This document shows, piece by piece, positions 50,001-58,147 of a stretch of 64,000 bases of DNA; position 1 is the stretch's first letter, and each line of letters opens with the position of its first letter. Where the stretch lies: contig NZ_JACIEU010000003.1 in the NCBI RefSeq assembly GCF_014197035.1, positions 62,001-126,000 of the forward strand, given 5' to 3'. The position numbers and the translations under genes were made by a program. Under the pieces are notes generated by a model. The model saw nothing but the letters and a program-made list of their open reading frames with translations, made no database searches and was not told the DNA's origin. The DNA is from Sphingobium scionense (GTDB lineage Bacteria; Pseudomonadota; Alphaproteobacteria; Sphingomonadales; Sphingomonadaceae).

Positions 50001-50427
50001 CAAGCTGATCCAGAAGGCGCGCCATCGCGACGCCGCGCTGGAAGGCCGCCGCATCCTCATCGTCGAGGATGATGTCCGCAACGTCTATTCGTTGACCAGC
50101 GTGCTGGAACCGCGCGGGGCGATCGTCCAGATCGCGCGTAACGGACAGGAAGCGATCGATGCACTGAACGTATCGGCCGGCGACCCTGGCAAGGCGATCG
50201 ACCTTGTGCTGATGGACGTGATGATGCCGGTCATGGATGGCTTGTCGGCCACGCGCGCGATCCGTGGGGATGCCCGCTGGCAGGATCTGTCGATCGTGAT
50301 GCTGACGGCCAAGGCGATGCCCGACGACCAGCAGCGCTGCCTGGAGGCGGGGGCCAATGATTATATGGCCAAGCCGATCGATGTGGACAAGCTGCTGTCG
50401 CTGGTTCGGGTGTGGATGCCGCGCTGA
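47014..50427 (+). CDS. hybrid sensor histidine kinase, CHASE3-GAF-HisKA-HATPase with three receiver domains
   Basis: A 1,137-residue membrane kinase. The first helix is at about 10-31, a periplasmic CHASE3 domain follows, and the second helix is at about 185-208. Next come a GAF domain (about 239-365) and a long coiled coil (about 376-467). HisKA has phosphoacceptor His478 (NMSHELRTPLN), then HATPase (about 583-692) and three receivers (about 745-862, 866-985, 1013-1137). The start is uncertain: TTG 47014 has AGGAAAG upstream, and TTG 46984 is also in frame. The stop overlaps the CheR gene. Confidence 0.9.
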   Translation: MNANFGRGGRLWSIAGLSLGLLFFVVSGMTAYWNIETLRASNESIRHTHAVLIALDDLLSATQDVETGQRGYLLTGADSYLEPYNSATKAVADRYKTVSELTRDNPTQQANLVPLHRHLDAKLAELRETIGLRRTQGFQAALDVVTTDRGKMEMDAIRAQLDAMAQEELRLRQIRIEDMNAASSTAISSGIVSALLGAALTIAIFIMLRRANRARTRQVWLQAGQVGLSDAMRGDKSVEDLSDAILRFLSEYLGARGGALFKGERGLFHRTATLGVPMDADVPTSFGLKEGLLGQVAAEGRSLLLNDIPDGYLTVGSALGRDKPRHLIIVPAKADEVVNAVLELGFFDRVDGQMLELLDEASAAIGVALRSARFRAQLQDALEETQRQAGELQAQSEELRVSNEELEEQGRALKETQVRLEQQQVELEQTNSQLEEQAQALETQRDELERAGSSLVVKARELEQASQYKSDFLANMSHELRTPLNSLLILSKLLGDNPEGTLSPDQVKYARTIESSGNDLLTLINDILDLSKIEAGHVEIQPETLSVQRLIGDIRQLFQPVADERGLAFDIAVADDLPGMFETDRLRLEQILKNLLSNAFKFTERGRVRFTLSRVDADHLALEVADTGIGISAEQQESIFAAFHQADGTISRRYGGTGLGLSISRELARLLGGRIGLKSEPGRGSQFTLILPLAYAGAATAPRERVEQSVPQMSAVVPVANEGGAVTSDWSIEDDRDALSDGRRLLLVIEDDQTFASIVCDLSREMGFQCVVAGTAEEAIHLARTFKPSAVVLDLGLPDQSGLTVLDRLKHDDDMRHIPIHVISASDHSQTALSLGAIGYLVKPVRRDQLADVLAGLQAKLATRMRRVLIVEDDPVQRDAVSRLLRSGEVETVGVGTAAECLEQLRQQTYDCMVLDLSLPDASGYSLLETLSQDSQHGFPPVIVYTGHDLTADDEQRLRRYSSSIIIKGAKSPERLLDEVSLFLHQIVSELPVEQRKLIQKARHRDAALEGRRILIVEDDVRNVYSLTSVLEPRGAIVQIARNGQEAIDALNVSAGDPGKAIDLVLMDVMMPVMDGLSATRAIRGDARWQDLSIVMLTAKAMPDDQQRCLEAGANDYMAKPIDVDKLLSLVRVWMPR

Positions 50428-51251
50428 TGGGCGATGCTGTCGAGGATATCGAGATCGCGCTGCTGCTGGAGGCAATCTACCAGCGCTACCATTATGATTT
50501 CCGCCACTATGCGCGCGCCTCGATCAAGCGCCGTGTGTTGCAGGCCCGCACTCAACTGGGCTTCGCCAGCGTTTCGGCGATGCAGGATCGTCTGCTGCAT
50601 GATCCCGCCACGCTGCCGCGTCTGCTCAACTATCTGACCGTTCAGGTCAGCGAGATGTTTCGCGATCCTTCCTATTTCCGCGCGCTGCGGGAAAAGGTCA
50701 TTCCGCATCTCAAAACCTATCCCTCGCTCAAGGTCTGGGTAGCCGGCTGCAGCAACGGCGAGGAACTCTATTCGCTGTCCATCCTGTTCCGCGAGGAAGG
50801 GTTGGACCAGCGCACGCTCTTCTATGCGACGGATATCAATCCGCAGGCGCTAAAGGCCGCCGAAGCCGGGGTCTATCCGCTCAGCGAAATCCGGAAATTC
50901 ACCGAGAACCACCAGAAGGCGGGTGCCCGCACATCATTGTCGGATTATTACACCGCCGATTATGGCCGGGCGGTGTTCGACAAGAGCCTGCGGTCCCAGG
51001 TCGTCTTTTCCGACCATAGCCTGGTGACCGACGCGGTCTTTGCGGAGATGCACCTTATTTCCTGCCGTAACGTCCTCATCTATTTCGACCGGCCGTTGCA
51101 GGATCGCGCTCTGGGGCTGTTTCGCGGATCGTTGGCGCGCAAGGGTTTTCTGGGTCTGGGGTCGAAGGAAAGCCTGCGCTTTTCGGTCCATGCCGACGGC
51201 TTTTCCGACTATGTGCTGGAAGAGAAGATCTACCAGAGGCGCGACGCATGA
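50427..51251 (+). CDS. CheR-family protein-glutamate methyltransferase
   Basis: A 274-residue CheR: an N-terminal helical domain, then the SAM-binding motif VWVAGCSNGEELYSLS and the C-terminal NVLIYFDRPLQ element. No chemoreceptor gene is nearby, so it may methylate the CHASE3 kinase or another partner instead. ATG 50427 overlaps the kinase stop by one base (TGATG). GTG 50412 is an alternative. It is followed by a CheB, a layout seen in non-chemotactic CheB-CheR-kinase modules. Confidence 0.9.
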   Translation: MGDAVEDIEIALLLEAIYQRYHYDFRHYARASIKRRVLQARTQLGFASVSAMQDRLLHDPATLPRLLNYLTVQVSEMFRDPSYFRALREKVIPHLKTYPSLKVWVAGCSNGEELYSLSILFREEGLDQRTLFYATDINPQALKAAEAGVYPLSEIRKFTENHQKAGARTSLSDYYTADYGRAVFDKSLRSQVVFSDHSLVTDAVFAEMHLISCRNVLIYFDRPLQDRALGLFRGSLARKGFLGLGSKESLRFSVHADGFSDYVLEEKIYQRRDA

Positions 51252-51823
51252 GGGCGGCTGCGATCGAAGCTGTGGTGATCGGTGCCTCGGCGGGCGCGGT
51301 GCAGGCATTGCTGCACATCCTGCCGGGCCTGCCTGCGACCATGTCGGTGCCGATCCTGATCGTCGTCCATGTGCCGTCCGACCGCAGCAATGCGCTGGTG
51401 ACACTGTACCGGGATCGCTGTCGGCTGCGGGTCAAGGAGGCGGAGGACAAGGAAGTCGTTGCGGATGGCACCATCTATTTCGCACCCTCCGACTATCATC
51501 TGCTGGTCGAAGCGGAACGATCGCTGGCGCTGTCGTCGGACGAAGCGGTGCATCATTCCCGTCCGGCGATCGACGTGCTGTTCGAGACGGCCGCGGACGC
51601 CTATGGACCGGCGCTGGCGGCGATCATCCTGACCGGTGCCAATCAGGATGGTGCCGATGGATTGCGCGCGGTCGCGGCGGCCGGTGGCGTTGCGATCGTG
51701 CAAGACCCGGCCACGGCGCAGGTTCCTGCGATGCCTGCGGCGGCGCTTTCTGCCTGCCCGACCGCCCATGTCATGTCGATTGACGATATTCTTTCCTATC
51801 TAGTGGGACTTGCGGCCCGATGA
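51248..51823 (+). CDS. stand-alone CheB methylesterase domain protein
   Basis: A 191-residue CheB catalytic domain with Ser14 (GASAGA), His41 (VVHVPSDRS) and Asp134 (TGANQDGADG), the full catalytic triad. It lacks the N-terminal receiver that normally regulates CheB, so its activity must be controlled by partners, for example the adjacent receivers. It overlaps the CheR gene and the next kinase gene by four bases each. Confidence 0.9.
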   Translation: MRAAAIEAVVIGASAGAVQALLHILPGLPATMSVPILIVVHVPSDRSNALVTLYRDRCRLRVKEAEDKEVVADGTIYFAPSDYHLLVEAERSLALSSDEAVHHSRPAIDVLFETAADAYGPALAAIILTGANQDGADGLRAVAAAGGVAIVQDPATAQVPAMPAAALSACPTAHVMSIDDILSYLVGLAAR

Positions 51824-52962
51824 CCAGTGAAGTGCCTCCCGTCCAATTTCTCCTGGTCGACGACCTTGAAGAAAATCTGCTCGCGCTCGAAGCGCTGCTG
51901 CAGCGTGACGGACTGCAATGTTTGAAGGCGCGCTCCGGCGACGAGGCGCTGGAAATGCTGCTGGTTCATGATGTCGCGCTCGCCCTGCTCGACGTGCAGA
52001 TGCCGGGCATGGACGGGTTTGAACTGGCGGAGTTCATGCGCGGCAATGAGCGCGCCCGCCATATCCCGATCATCTTCCTGACCGCCGGCAGCGCCGATCT
52101 GCAACGACGCTTCCGTGGCTATGAAGCTGGCGCGGTCGACTTCATCCAGAAGCCGATCGAGGGGGACATATTGCGGTCAAAGGCAAATGTCTTCTTCGAC
52201 CTTTATGAGCAGCGTCGCCAGATTGTTGCGCAGCGTGACGAACTGGCCAAGCTGGCCCATGCGTTGCAGGGAGCGGACCGGCGCAAGAATGAATTTCTGG
52301 CCATCCTGGGGCACGAACTGCGCAATCCCATCATGGCGCTGGGGGCAGGGCTGCACCTGCTCGAACGGCGCGAAGGGACGGACATGGCGCGCAATATTCG
52401 CGGCCAGATGGATCGTCATGTCCGCCATGTGTCACGGCTGGTGGAGGATCTGCTCGACATAGCCCGGATCGATCAGGGAAAGATTTCGCTCAACAAGGAG
52501 CGGATCATTCTGCAGGACGCGCTGACGTTCGCGATCGAGGCTAGCCAGCCGTCGATCGACGCGGCGGGCCATGCGCTGGCCGTCGACATGCCCGATGCGC
52601 CGGTCTGGATCGAGGCGGACTATACCCGGATCGCCCAGATTGCGAGCAACCTGCTCAACAACGCCGCCAAATATACGCCGCCCGGTGGCGCGATCCGCCT
52701 GACGGCGCAGATTGTCGACGACCGGATCGAGATTGCGGTGGCCGATAATGGGATCGGCATTCCGGCCGAGATGCAGGCGAAGATTTTCGACATATTCGCG
52801 CAGGTGCGATCCGGCAAGAATGGCGGGCAGGAGGGGCTGGGGATCGGCCTGGCGCTCGTCAAGCAGCTCGTTGAACTGCATGACGGCGACATCCGGCTTG
52901 CTTCCAGCGATCCCGCGTCCGGCAGCGTCTTTGTCGTCCGGCTTCCCCTGCCTTGCTGCTGA
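51820..52962 (+). CDS. REC-histidine kinase hybrid
   Basis: A 380-residue protein: an N-terminal receiver (phosphoacceptor Asp in ALLDVQMPG, Lys in IQKPI), a short coiled linker, HisKA (LGHELRNPI) and HATPase with VADNGIGI and GLGIGLALVKQL. No membrane segment. The reversed order, receiver then kinase, lets it integrate a phosphoryl signal from another kinase. It ends the four-gene overlapping unit with the hybrid kinase, CheR and CheB. Convergent with the benzoate porin gene. Confidence 0.9.
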   Translation: MTSEVPPVQFLLVDDLEENLLALEALLQRDGLQCLKARSGDEALEMLLVHDVALALLDVQMPGMDGFELAEFMRGNERARHIPIIFLTAGSADLQRRFRGYEAGAVDFIQKPIEGDILRSKANVFFDLYEQRRQIVAQRDELAKLAHALQGADRRKNEFLAILGHELRNPIMALGAGLHLLERREGTDMARNIRGQMDRHVRHVSRLVEDLLDIARIDQGKISLNKERIILQDALTFAIEASQPSIDAAGHALAVDMPDAPVWIEADYTRIAQIASNLLNNAAKYTPPGGAIRLTAQIVDDRIEIAVADNGIGIPAEMQAKIFDIFAQVRSGKNGGQEGLGIGLALVKQLVELHDGDIRLASSDPASGSVFVVRLPLPCC

Positions 52963-52983
52963 GGTGGATGGCCGGACGACAGG

Positions 52984-54432
52984 TCAGAAGCGGAAGGTCA
53001 GGTAGGTGGCGGCATAATAGAGGTCGCGGCCGGGTTTGAACTTTTCCGAGACGTCGCCATAGATGGTGTAGAAGCCCAGCGTCATGAACGGGTTGAGCGC
53101 ATATTGGCCGGCCGCCGTTGCACGCTTGCCGAAGAAGCGGCTGTCGCTTTCGTCGCCGCGCCGAAGCACCTGGCCCCCGAGCGAATAGACGCCATCTTTG
53201 GTGGAGGTGCGCCACAGGCCGGCCGCCGAGACATCGAGCTTCAGCTTGGCGGTCGGCTGGATCGACAGCATCGGCTGGATGATCGTCAGGTTATGCGGGC
53301 CAAGGTCGCCATTATAGGTGAGCGGCTTGGGGAAGAGCGGGGCATAGGTGCCGATCTTGCCGTCATTGGGGTTCTTGTCGCCCGAGCCGACATCGACGCG
53401 CAGGGCGAGCCTGGGCTTCCATCCGCCCTGCCAGGCATAGGCGGCCGTGCCGGTGACATAATAGGCATCGATGTCGAGATCGCCGAACGATCCCCATTGG
53501 CGGATGCCCTCGACATCGATGCTCCAGGCGTCGCGCTTACCGGCATAACGCAGCGACAAGGTGCGGCGCTGGTCGCGGGCGGCGGCTTCGCTGTCGAAGG
53601 CGAGGCTGGCGCGGTCGGACGAGACGAACAGCGCTTCGGCGCGACCGGTACGGGCGCCGGTGCCGAAGCTGCGGCCGGCATGAAAGCCGGTCAGGTCATA
53701 ATCATGGTTGGTTTTGTCATCGAAGGTGCCGAGCTTCTCCAGCACGGCATGACCGGTGAGGAAGCCGCCATCCCATGGCCCCTGGGTGGCCATGACGCGC
53801 AGCAGGTCGAGCGAGCGGCGGGTATTGGCGCCTTCGCGCATGTCGAACACGGTCTGGTTGCCGATCCCGATTTCCTGCCGGCCGAGGCGCGCGGTGACAC
53901 GGGCCTTTCCGACCGGGACATGCGCCTCGACAAAGGCCTGGTTGAAATCGAGCCTGCCTTCCTCGATCGGGGCGACGACGGAATCGAGGCCGGTGCTGGT
54001 TGCATGTTCAAGATCGACGAAGGCGCGGAACAGCCCTTCGACCTGGAGGTCGCCCCAGATGCGGCTGCGCTGCTGGAAATTGCCGTCATCATCCTGCGGG
54101 CCGCGGCCCCAGCGTTCGCCCAGCCGCAGTTCGGGGCGCAGGCGCAGTTCACCGCCCAGCGTCGCATAGGTATTGCCAACGATCGGCAGATATTTGAGGC
54201 GGGTCCAAAGGTTGGCGTCGCGCACGTCGCGGAAGCCGGAATAATCCTCGTCATGGTTGATCGGGCGGAACGCCGGCTTGGGCGCCTTGGGCCGCTCGCT
54301 GGTCTGCGAGGGGGGCGGTTGCGCCTCGGCCGGCGCCTCCTCCTTCTGCGCGACTTCGACAGAAGCGGGCGGCGGGGCCGGGGTGGCTTGCGCTGCCGAA
54401 ACGGCCAGTACGGGCGCCAGAAGATCGAACAT
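52984..54432 (-). CDS. alginate-export-type outer-membrane porin of the benzoate cluster
   Basis: A 482-residue outer-membrane protein with a signal peptide, a Pro/Ala/Glu-rich segment at about 25-52, and a barrel of the alginate-export (AlgE) family (YATLGGELRLRPELRLGERW, ending in TYLTFRF). Members of this family near aromatic genes serve as substrate channels. It is the last gene of the leftward benK-benE-porin unit, so it is probably an outer-membrane pore for benzoate. Confidence 0.82.
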   Translation of the reverse strand: MFDLLAPVLAVSAAQATPAPPPASVEVAQKEEAPAEAQPPPSQTSERPKAPKPAFRPINHDEDYSGFRDVRDANLWTRLKYLPIVGNTYATLGGELRLRPELRLGERWGRGPQDDDGNFQQRSRIWGDLQVEGLFRAFVDLEHATSTGLDSVVAPIEEGRLDFNQAFVEAHVPVGKARVTARLGRQEIGIGNQTVFDMREGANTRRSLDLLRVMATQGPWDGGFLTGHAVLEKLGTFDDKTNHDYDLTGFHAGRSFGTGARTGRAEALFVSSDRASLAFDSEAAARDQRRTLSLRYAGKRDAWSIDVEGIRQWGSFGDLDIDAYYVTGTAAYAWQGGWKPRLALRVDVGSGDKNPNDGKIGTYAPLFPKPLTYNGDLGPHNLTIIQPMLSIQPTAKLKLDVSAAGLWRTSTKDGVYSLGGQVLRRGDESDSRFFGKRATAAGQYALNPFMTLGFYTIYGDVSEKFKPGRDLYYAATYLTFRF

Positions 54433-54462
54433 GCATACTCTCCGGGATTTGGGTTTTTCTGG

Positions 54463-55647
54463 TTATGCGGTGGCTTGGTCGGGCTGTTTCGTGATGGCGT
54501 TCTGGAGCAGGTGAACGGCGAGGCCGAAGATCAGGCCCCAGAAGGCGGAGCCGAGCCCGGCCAGCGTCATGCCCGATGCGCTGACAGCGAAAGTGACAAG
54601 GGCGGCGTCGCGTCCCCGCTCGGCGCGCAGCGCGGTGCTGAGCGAATTGGCGACGACCGGGAACAAAGCGAGGCCCGCCAGCGCGGCGATCAGCGTCTTG
54701 GGCAGAGTGGCGAACAGCGCCAGGACGGTGGCGGCAAAGGCGCCGAAGACGAGATAGGTGACGCCGCCCGCGATGCCGGCCATGAAGCGGCGGGCGGGAT
54801 CGGGATGGGCGTCGGGGCCAAGGCAGATGGCGGCGGTGAAGGCAGCAAGGTTGAGGCCATGGCAGCCGAACGGGGCAAGCGCGATCGAGGCGATGGCGCT
54901 GGTCGAGACGATCGGCCGGGCGGCGGGCTGGTCGTAGCCGGCGGCGCGCAGCACGGCGATGCCGGGCAGGAACTGGCCGGTCAGCGCCACCACCGCCAGC
55001 GGGACGGCAATGCTGGCGGTGGCGGCCCAGTCGAAGCGGGGCGTCGTCCAGACCGGCATGGTGAGGTGCGGCGTGCCGATCGATCCAGACAGGCCGCCGC
55101 TGAGCGCGGTGATGGCGACGCCGGTCACGAGCACCGCGACCACGGCATAGCGCGGCGCCAGCACGCGGCCGGCGAAGAAGGCGGCAATCATGGCGATCAG
55201 CATGACCGGCGCGGACGGCACGGCGCCAATCATGTCGACGACGAAACGAAAAAGGATGCCGGCCAGCATCGCGGCGGTGATCGCGGCGGGCAGCCGCTGC
55301 ATCAACTTGTCGAAGGCACCGGACAGGCCGACCAGCAGCACCGCGAGATTGGCGACGATATAGGCGCCGATCGCGGTCGCGAAATCACTTTGCGGCAGCA
55401 TCGTCACCAGCAGCGCCGATCCCGGCGCCGACCAGGCGATGACGATCGGCACGCGCCAGTGCCAGCTGAGCATGATCCCCAGGATGCCGCTGCCGATCGA
55501 GATCGCCCAGATCCACGAGGCGACAAGCGCGGGTTCGAGGCCCTGTGCCGCCTGGAAGATGATCACCAGCGGACCGGCATAGGATATGGTGGTGGCGATG
55601 ATCCCGGCGATGATCGCCGGGATCCAGCCCGTCTGGCTTGCAGTCAT
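54463..55647 (-). CDS. benE: benzoate/H+ symporter BenE
   Basis: A 394-residue transporter with about 12 hydrophobic segments of the BenE family (PF03594-type). The motifs PAIIAGIIATTISYAGP near the start and APFGCHGLNLAAFTAAIC later are typical. It imports benzoate with a proton. It sits between the porin and BenK genes, all on the minus strand, giving two different inner-membrane routes for the same substrate. Confidence 0.93.
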   Translation of the reverse strand: MTASQTGWIPAIIAGIIATTISYAGPLVIIFQAAQGLEPALVASWIWAISIGSGILGIMLSWHWRVPIVIAWSAPGSALLVTMLPQSDFATAIGAYIVANLAVLLVGLSGAFDKLMQRLPAAITAAMLAGILFRFVVDMIGAVPSAPVMLIAMIAAFFAGRVLAPRYAVVAVLVTGVAITALSGGLSGSIGTPHLTMPVWTTPRFDWAATASIAVPLAVVALTGQFLPGIAVLRAAGYDQPAARPIVSTSAIASIALAPFGCHGLNLAAFTAAICLGPDAHPDPARRFMAGIAGGVTYLVFGAFAATVLALFATLPKTLIAALAGLALFPVVANSLSTALRAERGRDAALVTFAVSASGMTLAGLGSAFWGLIFGLAVHLLQNAITKQPDQATA

Positions 55648-55657
55648 GATGGTCCGA

Positions 55658-56986
55658 TCACGCCGCCAGGGCGTAGCTTTTCCGGGCGGCCTGCTGGCGA
55701 CGGCTCAGCATGAAGATCGTGGTGGCCAGCACCGCGACGAGGCCGGGTAGGGCGAAGGCGACGAAGTTGAGCGCCATCGGCAATTGCGCCGCAAGCAGCA
55801 CGCCGCCCAGCATCGGCCCGACGATCGCGCCGACCCGGCCCATGCCCGATGCCCAGCCAAGGCCGGTCGAGCGGACCGACAGGTCATAGAAATCGGCGAC
55901 GCTGGCATAGAGCAATATCTGCGTGCCGGTGGTGCCGGCGCCGGCGACGAAGATCAGCAGATAGAGGATCGGCATCGGTCCGTTGAGACCGAGCAGGCTG
56001 ATGCAGACCGCGCCGAGCAGGAAATAGGCGATGACCACCTGGGGCAGGCCGAAGCGGTCGGCGAGGCGTCCGCCGCCGATCGCGCCGAGCATGCCACCGA
56101 AATTGAGTGCCAGCAGGAAGGACAGGCTGGAACCAAGACTATAGCCGGCGCTGCGCATCAACTGCGGCAGCCACGAACCGAGCGCATAGACCATCAGCAG
56201 GCAGCAGAAGAAGCAGAGCCACATCGACAGCGTGCCAAGCGTGCGATTGTGGCGGAACAGTTCGGCGATGCTGGTCTTGGCGGCGATACCTTGCGGCTGG
56301 AGCAGCGGGCCGTCGAGGCGCTGGCCGGGCGACAGCCGCTGGAGGATGGCACGGGCTTGTTCCTGGCGCCCTTGGCGGACGAGGAAGCCGGCCGATTCCG
56401 GCAGGCCCCGCAGAACGAGGGGCAGCAGGATGAGCGGTATGGCGGCCGCGAAGAACATCGCCTGCCAGCCGAACAGCGGCAGCAGCCAGATGCCCAGGCC
56501 CGCCGCCGCCATGCCGCCCACCGCATAGCCGCTGAACATCAGCGCGACGAGTGTACTGCGCATCCGCTTGGGCGCATATTCATTGGTCAGTGCGACCGCA
56601 TTGGGCATCAGTCCGCCACAGCCGAGGCCGGCAAGAAAGCGTAGTACGCCGAACATGGTCGGCGTCGTGGCGAAGCCGTTGACGAAGGTGGCGGCGCTGA
56701 ACAGTGCGAAGCAGATGGTGATGCAGGTCTTGCGCCCGATCCGGTCGCCCAGAGGACCGAAGAAGAGCGCGCCGGACATCATCCCGAACAAGGCCCAGCT
56801 TGCAAGCGATCCGGCCTGCGGGGCACTCAGTCCCCATTGGTCCATCAACTGCGGTAGGACGACGCCGTAAATGAAGACGTCATAGCCATCGACTATAAGC
56901 AGGATGGCACAAGCAATGATGATCTTGAGATGTAGGTTTCCGAACCTGGCTTCGTCGATGTGACGATTTATATCGATACCCTGCAT
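55658..56986 (-). CDS. benK: MFS benzoate transporter, BenK/AAHS type
   Basis: A 442-residue MFS protein of the aromatic acid:H+ symporter family, with DGYDVFIYGVVLPQLMDQWG in the first helix and GPLGDRIGRK in the 2-3 loop, where the DGYD acidic residue is important for transport in this family. ATG 56986 is used, with GAGAGGAA upstream; the upstream extension lacks a ribosome site. First gene of the leftward unit; an ATAC-N7-GTAT box lies about 92-106 bases upstream of its start. Confidence 0.92.
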   Translation of the reverse strand: MQGIDINRHIDEARFGNLHLKIIIACAILLIVDGYDVFIYGVVLPQLMDQWGLSAPQAGSLASWALFGMMSGALFFGPLGDRIGRKTCITICFALFSAATFVNGFATTPTMFGVLRFLAGLGCGGLMPNAVALTNEYAPKRMRSTLVALMFSGYAVGGMAAAGLGIWLLPLFGWQAMFFAAAIPLILLPLVLRGLPESAGFLVRQGRQEQARAILQRLSPGQRLDGPLLQPQGIAAKTSIAELFRHNRTLGTLSMWLCFFCCLLMVYALGSWLPQLMRSAGYSLGSSLSFLLALNFGGMLGAIGGGRLADRFGLPQVVIAYFLLGAVCISLLGLNGPMPILYLLIFVAGAGTTGTQILLYASVADFYDLSVRSTGLGWASGMGRVGAIVGPMLGGVLLAAQLPMALNFVAFALPGLVAVLATTIFMLSRRQQAARKSYALAA

Positions 56987-57077
56987 ATCGATTCCTCTCC
57001 CGTGTTGTTGGGTATGATTTCCCGGGAAAGTGAATGACATGCAGGGCGCCGCCAAATACCAATTAAGTCCCGTTGAA

Positions 57078-57092
57078 ATACGCTGCGGGTAT
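57078..57092. promoter_or_regulatory. CatR/BenM-type operator upstream of the benzoate transport unit
   Basis: ATAC-GCTGCGG-GTAT matches perfectly the ATAC-N7-GTAT site bound by BenM and CatM of Acinetobacter. It lies between the benK start (56986) and the 3' end of catR (57113), well placed to control the benK-benE-porin unit. Confidence 0.75.
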
Positions 57093-57112
57093 GATGGCGG
57101 GTGTCGCGACCC

Positions 57113-58039
57113 TCAAAGCTCCTCTGTAAGGGCGGCCGGAACCTCATAGCCCCATTGCGCATATTGGCGCGCGATCACCGACGCCATCAGCGCCAGTTCG
57201 GGGGAACGGTCGCCGGGGCGGTGGCTCATGATGATGGGGGAGGTGGCCGGCTCGATCAGGTCGCGGAAGGCGACATCGTGGCTGCGGGCGCGATGGACCG
57301 ATTCGGGGACGATCGCCATCCCCTCCTGCGCCGCGACCAGGCCGATGGCGATCTGCAGTTCGCGCGCCTCATGGACGATGCGCGGCTCGATCGCATGGTC
57401 GCGGAACAGCGATATGACCTGGTCGGCATAGCTGGGCCGCGGCGCGCGCGGGTAGATGATCTGTGGCTCATCGGCCAGGTCGCGGATCGAGATCGGTCCT
57501 TCGCCACGGGCCAGCGGATGGTCCATCGGGAAGGCCGCGACCATCTTCTCGTTGCGCAGGATGATGCGACGGACGGCAGGATCCTCGAACCGGATGCGGC
57601 CGAAGCCGACATCGATGCGTCCGTCCTTCAGCGCGGCAATCTGTTCCAGCGTGGTGCTTTCGACCATCACCAGTTCGACATTGTCGGCCGCCTTGCGAAA
57701 TTCGCGGATCAACTCGGGCAGGCGGGCATAGATGGTGGAGGCGACGAAGCCGATCACCAGCCGGCGGCGCTGGCTGGTGGCGGCGGTCTTCACCATCGCC
57801 TCGACATCCTCCATCCGCGCCAGCAATTGCAGCGCCTGAGCATGGAGCAGGCGGCCGACATCGGTCAACCGCAGCGGACGACTGGCACGGTCGAGCAACG
57901 GTGCGCCGACATGCGCCTCCAATTGCTGGATCGCGCGGGACAAAGGCGGCTGGGCGATATGCAGCCGGTCGGCGGCGCGGTTGAAATTGCCCTCATCCGC
58001 GACGGCCACGAAATAGCGCAAGAGGCGCAGGTCCATCAC
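57113..58039 (-). CDS. catR: LysR-type regulator of the catechol branch, CatR/BenM type
   Basis: A 308-residue LysR regulator: N-terminal helix-turn-helix (residues 1 to about 60, AADRLHIAQPPLSRAIQQLE) and effector domain (about 90-295). The family responds to cis,cis-muconate (and benzoate for BenM) and activates cat and ben genes. It is divergent from catB, with an ATAC-N7-GTAT site between them only six bases before its own start, so autoregulation is likely. Confidence 0.92.
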   Translation of the reverse strand: MMDLRLLRYFVAVADEGNFNRAADRLHIAQPPLSRAIQQLEAHVGAPLLDRASRPLRLTDVGRLLHAQALQLLARMEDVEAMVKTAATSQRRRLVIGFVASTIYARLPELIREFRKAADNVELVMVESTTLEQIAALKDGRIDVGFGRIRFEDPAVRRIILRNEKMVAAFPMDHPLARGEGPISIRDLADEPQIIYPRAPRPSYADQVISLFRDHAIEPRIVHEARELQIAIGLVAAQEGMAIVPESVHRARSHDVAFRDLIEPATSPIIMSHRPGDRSPELALMASVIARQYAQWGYEVPAALTEEL

Positions 58040-58045
58040 TGACTT

Positions 58046-58060
58046 ATACCTCCAAAGTAT
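58046..58060. promoter_or_regulatory. CatR/BenM-type operator in the catR-catB divergent region
   Basis: ATAC-CTCCAAA-GTAT, a perfect ATAC-N7-GTAT (T-N11-A) box, 88 bases before catB and immediately upstream of catR. This is the expected position for activating catB and repressing catR. Confidence 0.8.
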
Positions 58061-58147
58061 CGCCCCTTGACCGCATTGATCTTTGAAACCGGCGCGGACG
58101 AGGCATAGCTATCCGATGAAACGTAAGCATTTGGGAGAGTCGCCGCA

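Noticed and set aside
53104..55713. Plus-strand open frame antisense to the porin and BenE genes
   Set aside because: Arg/Asp/Gly-rich shadow crossing two real genes and their gap.
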